Below, piece after piece: positions 16,579-24,165 of a DNA stretch of 36,156 nt; the stretch's first letter is position 1; every line of letters begins with the position of its first letter. The stretch is from contig JAFAXH010000025.1 of NCBI GenBank assembly GCA_019241085.1, positions 1-36,156 of the forward strand, in the 5' to 3' direction. The notes beneath the pieces were generated by a model. The model had not been told where the DNA came from. It saw only the letters and a program-made list of their open reading frames with translations, and ran no database searches. This stretch comes from Verrucomicrobiota bacterium (GTDB taxonomy: Bacteria; Verrucomicrobiota; Verrucomicrobiia; Chthoniobacterales; SZAS-18). Made by a program: the position numbers and the translations under genes.

Positions 16579-17718
16579 ATGCTCTTCCGCCGCTTTCCTC
16601 TCAACCGCATCAACTGGGTGACCAGTTCCTTCCTCATCGGCACCCTCGTGCTGACGCTCACGGCGGTGCCGCCTTACCTGTGGCATTTCGGGCTGGACTG
16701 GTTTCAGGTCGCGCTTTTCTTTTTCATGTTTTTGGCCACCGGGATGAGCATCACGCTCGGTTATCACCGGCTGTTTTCGCACATCACGTTTCAGGCAGGC
16801 TGGCCGGTCAAATTGTTTACGCTGGTCTTCGGCGCGGCGGCGTTTGAAAATTCCGTGCTCATGTGGTGCAGCGAGCACCGGCACCATCACAAGCACGTCG
16901 ATCACGACGAGCTTGATCCTTACGCGATTTCCAAGGGTTTCTTTTGGGCGCACATCGGCTGGCTGATTTTCAAGCTCGATTCCGACGAGCCTTTCGACAA
17001 CGTCGCGGATTTGGAAAAAGACCCGCTCGTGCGTTGGCAGGACAAATACGTGCAATGGATCGCCGTCGTCGTGAGTTTCATCTTCCCGGCGGCGCTCGGC
17101 TATCTCTGGAACGGCTGGGCCGGCGCGCTCGGTGCATTCCTCATCGGTGGCGTGGCCCGCGTCGTGGCCGTGCAGCATTCCACCTTCTTCATCAACTCCG
17201 CCTGCCACTACTTCGGCAACCGCCCGTATTCGGTGAAGTGCAGCGCGCGCGACTCGTGGTTCATGGCGCTCTTCACCTTTGGCGAGGGGTATCACAACTA
17301 TCACCACGAGTTTCAGCACGACTATCGCAACGGCGTGAAACCATGGCAGTGGGACCCGACGAAATGGACGATCTGGCTGCTGTCGAAAGTCGGCCTCGTG
17401 CGCAGCCTGCGCCGCGTGCCGCACGAAAAAATCCTGATGGCGCAACTCGCCGAAACGCAACGCCAGCTCGAAGCCCGGCTTGCCAGCGCGGAACAGCACT
17501 CGGTCACGCTTTCCGAGTCCGCCCAGGCGATGCTGCAAGCGGCGTCGGATTATCTCATTGATCTCAACCATCGCTGGGTGGAAATCCGGCGCGACTACGC
17601 CAAGCGCACGGAGCAGACGCTCGAAAATTCCCGCGAAAAGCTGACTGAATTGCGCGAGGAGCTGAAGATCGCGCTGGCGCACTTGAAGTGCCTGCGCATG
17701 ATCGAAGCGACCGCGTAA
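16579..17718 (+). CDS. Acyl-CoA/acyl-lipid delta-9-type fatty acid desaturase
   Basis: A 379-residue membrane di-iron desaturase. Three histidine boxes are intact: GYHRLFSH (61-68), EHRHHHKHVDH (99-109) and GEGYHNYHHEFQHDYRNG. Four hydrophobic helices bracket them in the usual arrangement. It introduces a double bond into saturated acyl chains, adjusting membrane fluidity. The last 95 residues form a charged helical extension (LAETQRQLEARLASAEQHSV, later TEQTLENSREKLTELREEL) predicted as coiled coil, longer than in minimal family members. ATG 16579 gives the normal N-terminus; the upstream frame overlaps the antisense transporter gene. Confidence 0.94.
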   Translation: MLFRRFPLNRINWVTSSFLIGTLVLTLTAVPPYLWHFGLDWFQVALFFFMFLATGMSITLGYHRLFSHITFQAGWPVKLFTLVFGAAAFENSVLMWCSEHRHHHKHVDHDELDPYAISKGFFWAHIGWLIFKLDSDEPFDNVADLEKDPLVRWQDKYVQWIAVVVSFIFPAALGYLWNGWAGALGAFLIGGVARVVAVQHSTFFINSACHYFGNRPYSVKCSARDSWFMALFTFGEGYHNYHHEFQHDYRNGVKPWQWDPTKWTIWLLSKVGLVRSLRRVPHEKILMAQLAETQRQLEARLASAEQHSVTLSESAQAMLQAASDYLIDLNHRWVEIRRDYAKRTEQTLENSREKLTELREELKIALAHLKCLRMIEATA

Positions 17719-17734
17719 GGCGCCCGCTGCTTTT

Positions 17735-19726
17735 TCACACGCCGAAAATCGGCGGCGATTCGGCCCGCGACGCGCGTTGCGGCAGGTCGTTTTCGTGATA
17801 TGCCGCGACGAGTTGTTCGAGCTGCGCGATGGCGAAGCGCAGGTCTTCGCCGCGCTGGCTCTCGGCGGTGCGTTGCGCGCGCGCCCACTCGCGCACGACG
17901 GTGACGGTCGGGATGATGTCCGCTCCGTGCTGCACCGCGGACTCAACCGACTCGAAGTGCGAGTGGCGGGCGAGAAACGTCCGGTTCGGCTCCAGCACGA
18001 GGGTGAAACCGTGGTCGCCGTAGGCTTCGGAAAACGCGCCGTCGATGGTGATGGCCTTGCCGCTGCGCTTGAGCGGTGACTCGCCCTTTTCCACCTTCAC
18101 GGGCACATGGCCGTTGATGATGAGTCCCTTGGCGGGATCGACTCCGAATTCCGCAAGAATCTTGTCGCAAAACCAAGGCTCGTGGATCAGCGTAAAATAC
18201 GGATTTTTCGTCTCGTGATGCGTGGCCGCGTCGGCGATGAGCGCGCTTTCCAGCGTGGTGATGCGGTCCTTGCCAAAGAGCGGCGACGCCGGTCCGCACC
18301 AGAGATACCAGAGCAGATCGAGCGCCTCGGTGCGGGGGTTGCCGTCGAGCAGTTGAAATACCGTGCGCTCGATCGCCTGAAACAAGGCGCGACCGCGGTA
18401 AGGCTCGCCGTTCACCGTCATCGGGATGAACTCGCCCTGCGCGTCCACCGGCATGCAGCCGTGGAAAATCAGATACTCCTCGCGCCGCAGCGCCATGCTG
18501 CCGCGCGACACCATCCAGCGCATTTGTTCCCATAATTTTTGGCTCGCCAGAAATGAGCCGCGGATGCGATCCAGACACGCCTGCTCGTCGGGCGAGAGCG
18601 CGTAAGGGTTCGCCGGATCAATGGTGGGAAAGTGCGTGTCCTTCAGGGGATAACGCACGCCGTCCACTTCGATGGTGCCGTTGGCGAGGTCCATGCGGTG
18701 CAGCAAAAGGCGTTTGCCCATGCCCCATTCCGGATGCCGCGCGATGGCCTGGCCTTCGAGTTTGAATTGCATGACGGCCGCCGCTTTTTGCATCCGCGCG
18801 ATGGTGAGTTCCTCGCGCATGCCCGTGCCCTTGCCAGGAAAACAGTCCGCCGGATCGTCGGGATAAACCTTGCGCGTGAGCACTTCGAGCGGCTGCACGG
18901 GAATGCCGTAGCCTTCCTCCAGTTGGGTGAGGCGACGGTAGCGCAGCGAGACGCGCAGGACGTGGCAGATGAGCGCCTCGTGGCCGAGGCACGCGCCGAG
19001 CCAGGCGGCGTCGTGATTACCCCATACGAACGTGACTTTCGGCTGCTGCATGAGGTAATCGACGACGAGGTCGCCGCGCGGCCCGCGGTCCCAGCAATCG
19101 CCGGCGATGATGAGTTCGTCGATGGCGAGGTTGCGGATCACGCGACAGGTCAGATGGATGAGGTGCAGCGCGCGCCGGCGCCGCACGAGTTCGTCCACGA
19201 TGGCCTCGATGTAGCCAGTCTCGCGTTCGGTGGAGGGCGCGTGCAGCATTTCCGCAAAGAGATCGTGATATTCCGGCGGGAACACCGCCGTGGCCTGGCG
19301 CAGGCTGCGGCGGGCCGCGAGCACGCGCACGATTTCAAACAAACGCAGCAGCGTGCTCAGCGCGTAATTTTTCCGCTCCTCCGATGTCGTGAGCGTCCGC
19401 TCCAGGCGCGCGACGACTTCGGCGGGATAAAAGATGAGGGTGAGGAATTCCTGAAACTGCGCTGGCTCAAGGCGGTTTTTGAACAAGCCCTCGACCAGCG
19501 GGCGCAACGTGCCCGAGGCGTTGTTGATGACGTGCCGCAATTTTTTGTCCTCGCCGTGAATGTCGCTGATGACGTGGATGGTGCCCTTGGGCAAAGTCAG
19601 CTCGGCGGAGAGCCGCGCGATCTCGGCCACGGCGGCGTCGATGTTGGGCACTTCGCGCGACAGCGGGCGCAAGGTGGCCAGGGCGTAGTCGTGGCTGGAG
19701 TCGGCGGCGGAGGGGATGGGTTTCAT
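17735..19726 (-). CDS. fbp: Fructose-1,6-bisphosphatase, class III
   Basis: A 663-residue protein matching the Mn-dependent class III FBPase (Firmicutes Fbp/YydE type), the gluconeogenic step from fructose 1,6-bisphosphate to fructose 6-phosphate. Metallophosphatase motifs are SDIHGE (54-59), GDCWDRGP (209-216) and WGNHDAAW (235-242), with later metal ligands in FHGCMP, NGHVPVK and IDGAFS. Family landmarks such as YALSTLLRLFEIVRVLA, CFPGKGTG and LWYLWCGP are present, and the length is normal. ATG 19726 (MKPIPSAADSSHDYALATLR) is the natural start. It converges on the desaturase gene with a 16-base gap. Confidence 0.95.
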   Translation of the reverse strand: MKPIPSAADSSHDYALATLRPLSREVPNIDAAVAEIARLSAELTLPKGTIHVISDIHGEDKKLRHVINNASGTLRPLVEGLFKNRLEPAQFQEFLTLIFYPAEVVARLERTLTTSEERKNYALSTLLRLFEIVRVLAARRSLRQATAVFPPEYHDLFAEMLHAPSTERETGYIEAIVDELVRRRRALHLIHLTCRVIRNLAIDELIIAGDCWDRGPRGDLVVDYLMQQPKVTFVWGNHDAAWLGACLGHEALICHVLRVSLRYRRLTQLEEGYGIPVQPLEVLTRKVYPDDPADCFPGKGTGMREELTIARMQKAAAVMQFKLEGQAIARHPEWGMGKRLLLHRMDLANGTIEVDGVRYPLKDTHFPTIDPANPYALSPDEQACLDRIRGSFLASQKLWEQMRWMVSRGSMALRREEYLIFHGCMPVDAQGEFIPMTVNGEPYRGRALFQAIERTVFQLLDGNPRTEALDLLWYLWCGPASPLFGKDRITTLESALIADAATHHETKNPYFTLIHEPWFCDKILAEFGVDPAKGLIINGHVPVKVEKGESPLKRSGKAITIDGAFSEAYGDHGFTLVLEPNRTFLARHSHFESVESAVQHGADIIPTVTVVREWARAQRTAESQRGEDLRFAIAQLEQLVAAYHENDLPQRASRAESPPIFGV

Positions 19727-19860
19727 GGCCGGGAGAACAGGCAGGGAGTTTCGGAAATCAGCGACGGGTTGGCGAGCAGTTCTTGCGGGCGACGCCGAGA
19801 ATTTGCTGGCGCCGGCGGAGGCAAATCCCGTTTGATGCGAGAAAGTAAAACTGTCGCGCC

Positions 19861-20166
19861 ATGCTCGCACTCGACCGCCTCCGAGCCGCGGATTTCACGC
19901 CGCTGTTGCACCGCGCCTTTCGCCTGCCGATGGGCGAACTTTCGCTCTCGCTCGAACTGCTGGAAGTGCGGGAAAACAAACGTCCGGCGCAAACGCCGGA
20001 ACAACGCGCGCCGTTTTCCCTGACGTTCAAAGCCGCGCCCGCTCAGCCGGTGCTGGCTCCGCGGATGTATCGGCTGGAAGAAGAGACGCTGGGCGCGCTG
20101 GACCTGTTCATCAGCCCTTTCCGGGCCGACGCGGACGGCTGTTATTACGAAGCCGTTTTCAACTGA
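19861..20166 (+). CDS. DUF6916-type small protein
   Basis: A 101-residue protein. The pattern MLALDRLRAADFTPLLHRAF, then LELLEV, then RAPFSLTFKA, YRLEEETLGALDLFISPF and the C-terminal YYEAVFN is the one I know from DUF6916 proteins, which often sit beside microcystin-dependent/tail-collar genes. It has no signal peptide and is probably a compact beta-rich domain. It ends by overlapping the convergent sulfotransferase-like gene by 8 bases. Its function is unknown; the neighbourhood suggests it belongs with the tail-collar locus. Confidence 0.85.
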   Translation: MLALDRLRAADFTPLLHRAFRLPMGELSLSLELLEVRENKRPAQTPEQRAPFSLTFKAAPAQPVLAPRMYRLEEETLGALDLFISPFRADADGCYYEAVFN

Positions 20167-21190
20167 GCGTTGCCGCGGCTGCGTCCGCGCGGCGCCAGGC
20201 CGCAAGCTGCGCGTAAACCGGCTCGACCCAGCGGGCGCACATCTCGCGCAGCAAAGGCGTGGCGGCCCGCTGCTTTTCCGCGGCATCCGCCGAGAACGGC
20301 CGCGACGGTTCCTTCGCGTCAAACGCCGCCACGCTCCGCATCCGGTCAAGCTCGGCGGCGGTGAAATCCGCGAGCCGGAAATGCTCGCGCAACGTCGTGT
20401 CGACCGCCTCCGGCAATTCGCGGTAATGCACCACGCGCCCGCGGCTGCCGCCGTCGGCGGAACAGCGCAAGGCTGCGAGCGCAGCGGCGCAGATGCCGCC
20501 GAGCACGCGGGCGGCGTATTCCTCCGTCGACATCAGCGCGTCGACGGCGGCGAGATCAGTTCCGGGCAAGCGCCAATCGAGCATTCCCGGCACGCAGTGC
20601 GCCGCCGGCCGGCGCAGTTGTGAGACGAGCACTGCCAGCGGTTCGCGGCAAAGAAAAATCCACGGCGTTTCGGGAAACGCGCGCCGGATCAGCGGCAGAG
20701 CGAGCGTGTGCGAGCTGTCGAATTTCACGAAAAAATGCCGCTCCGCGCCGGTGCGCCGTTGGCCAAACGCGCTGAGCATTCCGCGCAGCCACGTGCCGCG
20801 TTGCGCGTCGCTCGCGCCCGCGGCGAACGGCGCGCGCAAAATCGCGTCGATCGGCGGCGCTTCGGAGATGACGATGTGTTGCGGGAGCGCGGCCAGCATT
20901 TGCGCCACGAGCGTCGAGCCGCAGCGCGACAGGTGAAAAATGAACCCACTCGGCGTCAAACCCGGCCGGACCGCTGCCCACGCCGTCAAGGCAGCGAGCG
21001 GCGTGTAGTGTTGAAAGAGCAAACTGAACGGCGCCTCGCCCAGGCAGCGCGCGATGGTTTGCTCGAAGAACGGCTCGGTGAAACGCCGCCGCCCGACGTG
21101 GCACCAAGCGACCTCGGGCGTTTGCCGCGCGACGCGCACCGGCACCCAGCCATCCAGCGGCGGCAAGTCTACGCTGGCAGCGGCGGTCAT
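20159..21190 (-). CDS. Sulfotransferase-like P-loop protein
   Basis: A 343-residue protein. FIFHLSRCGSTLVAQMLAAL carries the phosphosulfate-binding-type loop (SRCGSTL) of sulfotransferases, and FPETPWIFLCREPLAVLVSQ matches the 3'-phosphate-binding region (..R.P.....S). About 80 residues precede the P-loop (WVPVRVARQTPEVAWCHVGR, then RFTEPFFEQTI), an N-terminal part not seen in minimal sulfotransferases. The acceptor is unknown. It starts 2 bases after the GNAT stop, so translation is likely coupled. It is the last gene of the tail-collar operon and overlaps the DUF6916 gene tail to tail. ATG 21190 is chosen for the coupling. Confidence 0.82.
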   Translation of the reverse strand: MTAAASVDLPPLDGWVPVRVARQTPEVAWCHVGRRRFTEPFFEQTIARCLGEAPFSLLFQHYTPLAALTAWAAVRPGLTPSGFIFHLSRCGSTLVAQMLAALPQHIVISEAPPIDAILRAPFAAGASDAQRGTWLRGMLSAFGQRRTGAERHFFVKFDSSHTLALPLIRRAFPETPWIFLCREPLAVLVSQLRRPAAHCVPGMLDWRLPGTDLAAVDALMSTEEYAARVLGGICAAALAALRCSADGGSRGRVVHYRELPEAVDTTLREHFRLADFTAAELDRMRSVAAFDAKEPSRPFSADAAEKQRAATPLLREMCARWVEPVYAQLAAWRRADAAAATLS

Positions 21191-21192
21191 CG

Positions 21193-21891
21193 TCACGGCA
21201 GCCAGCGCTCGATCCAAGCGCGCTGCGCGGCCTGCCAGGCGGCGTCCACGTCGCCCGCAGCGAACCGGCAGTCGTGTTGCTCGCCCAGTCGCAGGGTCAG
21301 AGCCGTGAATTCCTCGCGGTCCGTGGCTTGTTGCAACGTCGCTTGCAGCTCGGGATCGCGCAGGACGAGCCGCCGGAATCGCTCGAAGCCATCGTCCTCC
21401 GCCGCCGCGGGTGCGTCCGGCGGCGTCCACTCGATCCGGTGGTGCAGGCCGACCTCCTGGGTCGCGCGGAAGCCGAGCCGTTGGTAGAAACCCAGCGCGG
21501 GATTGGCCCATTCCACGTAACCGCGCACGGGCCGGCCCGTTTTTTCGCCTTCCGCCAGGAGTTGCATCACCAAGGCGCTGCCGATGCCGGCGCGGCGTTG
21601 CGCGGGCAGTAGCGCGATGTCGATCAAGTGAATTTCCTCCGCCACGCTCCGGTCCACGTAGAGCCGGCCGACCGGCTGCCCGTCCGCCTGGATGACGAAA
21701 AAATCCGCCGCCGGGAAGTGCGTCTGGTAATAGGCGTGCTGCGCGTGGAATTGCCGCCGCAGGAAATCAGCCCGTTGCTCCGCGCTCCAGCCGGTCGCGG
21801 CCAGCTCGTCCGCGCGCGTGCTGGCATACAGCGCGCAAAGAAACGGCTCATCCTCGGGACAGATCGGCCGTAGCGTGAGCGAGGCGCTCAT
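21193..21891 (-). CDS. GNAT acetyltransferase fused to a Nif11-like domain
   Basis: A 232-residue protein. Residues 4-150 form a GNAT fold: LRPICPEDEPFLCALYAST, then IHLIDIALLPAQRRAGIGSA holding the acetyl-CoA loop (R/Q-x-x-G-x-G/A as QRRAGIG), then EWANPALGFYQRLGF. From about 165 to the end, FERFRRLVLRDPELQATLQQ, DREEFTALTLRLGEQ and CRFAAGDVDAAW match the spacing of Nif11-type domains (hydrophobic..dPeLq..L......ef..l....g..F...d), which are best known from nitrogen-fixation loci and RiPP leader peptides. Acetyl acceptor unknown. It is the middle gene of the minus-strand operon, 73 bases after the tail-collar gene and 2 bases before the sulfotransferase gene. Confidence 0.85.
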   Translation of the reverse strand: MSASLTLRPICPEDEPFLCALYASTRADELAATGWSAEQRADFLRRQFHAQHAYYQTHFPAADFFVIQADGQPVGRLYVDRSVAEEIHLIDIALLPAQRRAGIGSALVMQLLAEGEKTGRPVRGYVEWANPALGFYQRLGFRATQEVGLHHRIEWTPPDAPAAAEDDGFERFRRLVLRDPELQATLQQATDREEFTALTLRLGEQHDCRFAAGDVDAAWQAAQRAWIERWLP

Positions 21892-21964
21892 TTTGAAAAG
21901 CTTGCGGCAAAACCACGCGCCTGCTTTGCCGCCAGGCTCCTCATTCGTAAACGAAGAGACAAGC

Positions 21965-22480
21965 TTAGCTCCTCGACGGAAAGACGCCCTCCAGCGCGAT
22001 GCAATAATTGAGCGTCAGATACGGCCCCAGGTTGGAAAAGGGCTGGCTGCCGCCGGTGGGCGCGATCAAGGCTGCATTCATCGGGCTGGTCGGCGCCGCG
22101 TTGGAATAGACCGACGGGCTGGCGTTGGCCAGCGAGCTGTTGGCGACAGTGCCGACGTTTGGGTCGGCATTCACGGCCATGGCCCGATGGCTGTGCGCGG
22201 GCATCTGGTTGACGGTCAGCGTGGTGCTTTCGTGGCCGCCCACCTGGCCGAGGGTGTAGTTGGACAAGCCCGGCCCCTGCCCGGCGCTGTTGGCCGCGCG
22301 GCCGCGCAAGTCCGGCAACCCGAAGGTCGCCTGGCCGTTGCCGCCATAGGTCGTGCCGAGCAGGGAAAACAAGGCGGTGTTTTGCGCGATGGCCAGCAAC
22401 TGGCCCTGGCAAAATGCCCAGCCGCGCGGCGCGAAGGGGTAGGGAAAAAGACGGATTTCGCCGATGAAGGGAGTGGACAT
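21965..22480 (-). CDS. Tail-collar domain protein (microcystin-dependent protein family)
   Basis: A 171-residue protein. FIGEIRLFPYPFAPRGWAFC starts the phage tail-collar fold, followed by GQLLAIAQNTALFSLLGTTY and FGLPDLRGR. A Gly/Asn/Thr-rich stalk region follows (GLSNYTLGQVGGHESTTLTV, then MPAHSHR) and the chain ends in YLTLNYCIALEGVFPSRS, typical of the microcystin-dependent protein family found in chromosomes without a prophage. No phage structural or packaging genes are nearby. It is the first gene of the operon with the GNAT-Nif11 and sulfotransferase-like genes. I see no clear Shine-Dalgarno sequence before ATG 22480. Confidence 0.92.
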   Translation of the reverse strand: MSTPFIGEIRLFPYPFAPRGWAFCQGQLLAIAQNTALFSLLGTTYGGNGQATFGLPDLRGRAANSAGQGPGLSNYTLGQVGGHESTTLTVNQMPAHSHRAMAVNADPNVGTVANSSLANASPSVYSNAAPTSPMNAALIAPTGGSQPFSNLGPYLTLNYCIALEGVFPSRS

Positions 22481-23033
22481 GGAAAAAGTAAGTGGTTGCT
22501 GCTGAGAGATTAATTTGCAGGGTGGAATTTGGATTTAATTTCAGCGCGTGGGAGATGTCAATTCGCAAAAACCGGCAGATTTTTTAACGATGTCCCGACG
22601 GTCGGGCGTCCCGTCTGCCGCCGTGTTCCGCCTCTTTAGAGGAACACACCAGGGCGGAGCGAAAAGACGCCGCCGCCTCCTTCTCTTGTCATCCTGAGCT
22701 TGTCGAAGGATCACTCATTTGAAGTCTGGCTCGGTGAATACACAAATCGCTTTCACGGCGCGCTGCGAGCCAGACAATCAGTAAGCGATCCCTCGACAAG
22801 CTCGGGATAACAGGCAAAAGGATGCCCATCAACCCGCGACTTAACCTCCTTGGGAGAAGCGCTTTTCTTGACAAAGATTTTCTTTGACGAAACGAACCCG
22901 ACCATTCATCCTCGACCCGGCTGAGGAAGCATCGGTGAGAACTGCTGGCAGTCAAGTGCTTCGACGCCAGCGTCTTCTTTCGAAAAACGTCACTTTTCTG
23001 GAACACCACATTTCACCTCTTCCGCAAATCATT
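22481..23033. other. 553-base divergent intergenic region with repeat copy 2
   Basis: It separates the tail-collar gene (minus) from the PEP-CTERM gene (plus). It holds a local hairpin near 22622 (GTGTTCC ... GGAACAC), the TGTCATCC-type inverted repeat at 22687-22812, and a TTGACA at 22868-22873 that could be a -35 box on the plus strand, although no convincing -10 follows. No coding sequence is supported. Confidence 0.6.
22687..22812. repeat. Inverted-repeat element, TGTCATCC-type family, copy 2
   Basis: The arms at 22687-22712 and 22787-22812 are inverted copies with 3 mismatches in 26. The centre (GTCTGGCTCGGT..ACAC, then GCGCGCTGCGAGCCA) closely matches that of the element at 13289-13420, so both belong to one family. 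The inner GTCTGGCTCG/CGAGCCAGAC pairs as a second stem. Confidence 0.85.
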
Positions 23034-23804
23034 ATGAAAACTCTTTCATCGAAAGCCGCCGCCGCTGGCCTGTGCACCGCGCTGGCCCTCCTCGGCGTCG
23101 CGCCAGCCACGATCCTGGTCGCTGCGCCCACGACGACCCAGACCTTCACCAACTCCAGCGGCCTGACGATTCAAGATGAAGCCGCCAACGGCGAGGCGAC
23201 AAACGCGGTTTCGCAGACCCTCAATGTCTCAGGCATCGGGAGCATCACCAACATCACGTTCACGTTCACTAATTTTACCACACCGAATCCGGATGACCTC
23301 GACTTCCTGCTGGTGGCTCCCAATGGCACGACCAATTTTGAATTCATGTCCGATGCCGGCGGCACTGTGAGTCAGAATGCGGCGAATTCGGTCACTGGTC
23401 TGACCATTGTAATCAGCGACGCCGGAGCGAGCGCTTTGTCGGACAATGGCCCGCTCACGTCGGGCACCTTTCAACCCGGCGACTACACTCCTTTCTCACC
23501 CGAAACGGGTGCTTCCTGGGGCGGTGGCGCCACCGGGCTTACGATCAACCACGCGCAATCGACTGGCACGGCCACCTTTGCCAGCGTGTTCACCGGCGTC
23601 AACGCCAGCGGCACCTGGACCTTGTATGCCGCGGACGATTTGCGGGAAGGTGATGGCAGCGTCAGCACCATCGGCAGTTGGTCGTTGACCATCACCGGAG
23701 CGCCCGTCCCAGAGCCGGGCACCTGGGCAATGCTGACCGCTGGCGGCGTCGCCCTCCTGCCTCTGCTGCGGCGGCGGCACCGCCGCAATCGGCAGATGGC
23801 CTGA
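23034..23804 (+). CDS. PEP-CTERM exported protein with a proprotein-convertase-P-like beta domain
   Basis: A 256-residue secreted protein. The N-terminal signal peptide is MKTLSSKAAAAGLCTALALL ending near LVAAP. A Thr/Asn-rich beta domain follows with a P-domain-like pattern: FTFTNFTTPNPDDLDFLLVA, ATFASVFTGVNASGTWTLYA and ADDLREGDGSVSTIGSWSLT. The C-terminus VPEPGTWAMLTAGGVALLPL plus RRRHRR is a classic PEP-CTERM sorting signal: PEP motif, hydrophobic helix, basic tail. It should be cleaved and sorted by exosortase EpsH/XrtA-type machinery, which must be encoded elsewhere. Similar proteins are linked to exopolysaccharide and surface structures. ATG 23034 opens the signal peptide. Confidence 0.92.
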   Translation: MKTLSSKAAAAGLCTALALLGVAPATILVAAPTTTQTFTNSSGLTIQDEAANGEATNAVSQTLNVSGIGSITNITFTFTNFTTPNPDDLDFLLVAPNGTTNFEFMSDAGGTVSQNAANSVTGLTIVISDAGASALSDNGPLTSGTFQPGDYTPFSPETGASWGGGATGLTINHAQSTGTATFASVFTGVNASGTWTLYAADDLREGDGSVSTIGSWSLTITGAPVPEPGTWAMLTAGGVALLPLLRRRHRRNRQMA

Positions 23805-24165
23805 GAGCGCGTTGCAAGAAAAGCGGATTGCTAAACCGCGCACCATGCTCTCTCTCCGCGCAGGATGACAGCGGAGGAGGGTAGCGTCTCCATTGGCGTG
23901 CTTCCGGGGAGCGCACGTGCCCCCGCGTGCCCTTTGCGGCGCCTCGCCGAGGCGTCCGTGACTTTTCGAATCCCAATCTCCGCAGGCTTAATCGTAGTCC
24001 TGATCCTTCGGCGCTCGCGGCGCGTGAACATTGCCTCCGGCGGCAGAGACTAGGATTACGATTAAGCTTTTGTTGCCAAACCGCCCTCGTGGCTTTTGCT
24101 GTTGTCATCCTTCGTTTGCGCCCAAGATGACGGCAACGCACAAGAATTTGTGCGCCCACTATCCG
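23805..24165. other. 361-base intergenic region with repeats, no gene
   Basis: It lies between the convergent PEP-CTERM and PDZ genes. Contents are an inverted repeat at 23984-24069, a GC-rich stretch with small palindromes (GGCGCCTCGCCGAGGCGTC near 23938), and a loose hairpin at about 24103-24141 (GTTGTCATC ... GATGACGGCAAC) that could end transcription from either side but lacks a U-tract. I see no credible coding sequence. Confidence 0.6.
23984..24069. repeat. Inverted-repeat element, TTAATCGTARTCCT-type
   Basis: The arms at 23984-24005 (AGGCTTAATCGTAGTCCTGATC-like) and 24048-24069 pair as inverted copies at about 18 of 22 positions. The centre is GC-rich. Its sequence differs from the other repeat families here. 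It lies in a convergent intergenic space. Confidence 0.65.

Noticed and set aside
14152-17946. A 1,264-codon open frame on the minus strand
   Set aside because: It lies opposite pepF and the desaturase gene and reads the transporter region in a different frame. The translation is biased to Arg/Ala/His with no family motifs: a high-GC antisense shadow.
21965-22480. Prophage remnant around the tail-collar gene
   Set aside because: There are no capsid, portal, terminase, lysis or integrase genes, and neighbours are metabolic or enzymatic. A domesticated microcystin-dependent-type locus fits better.
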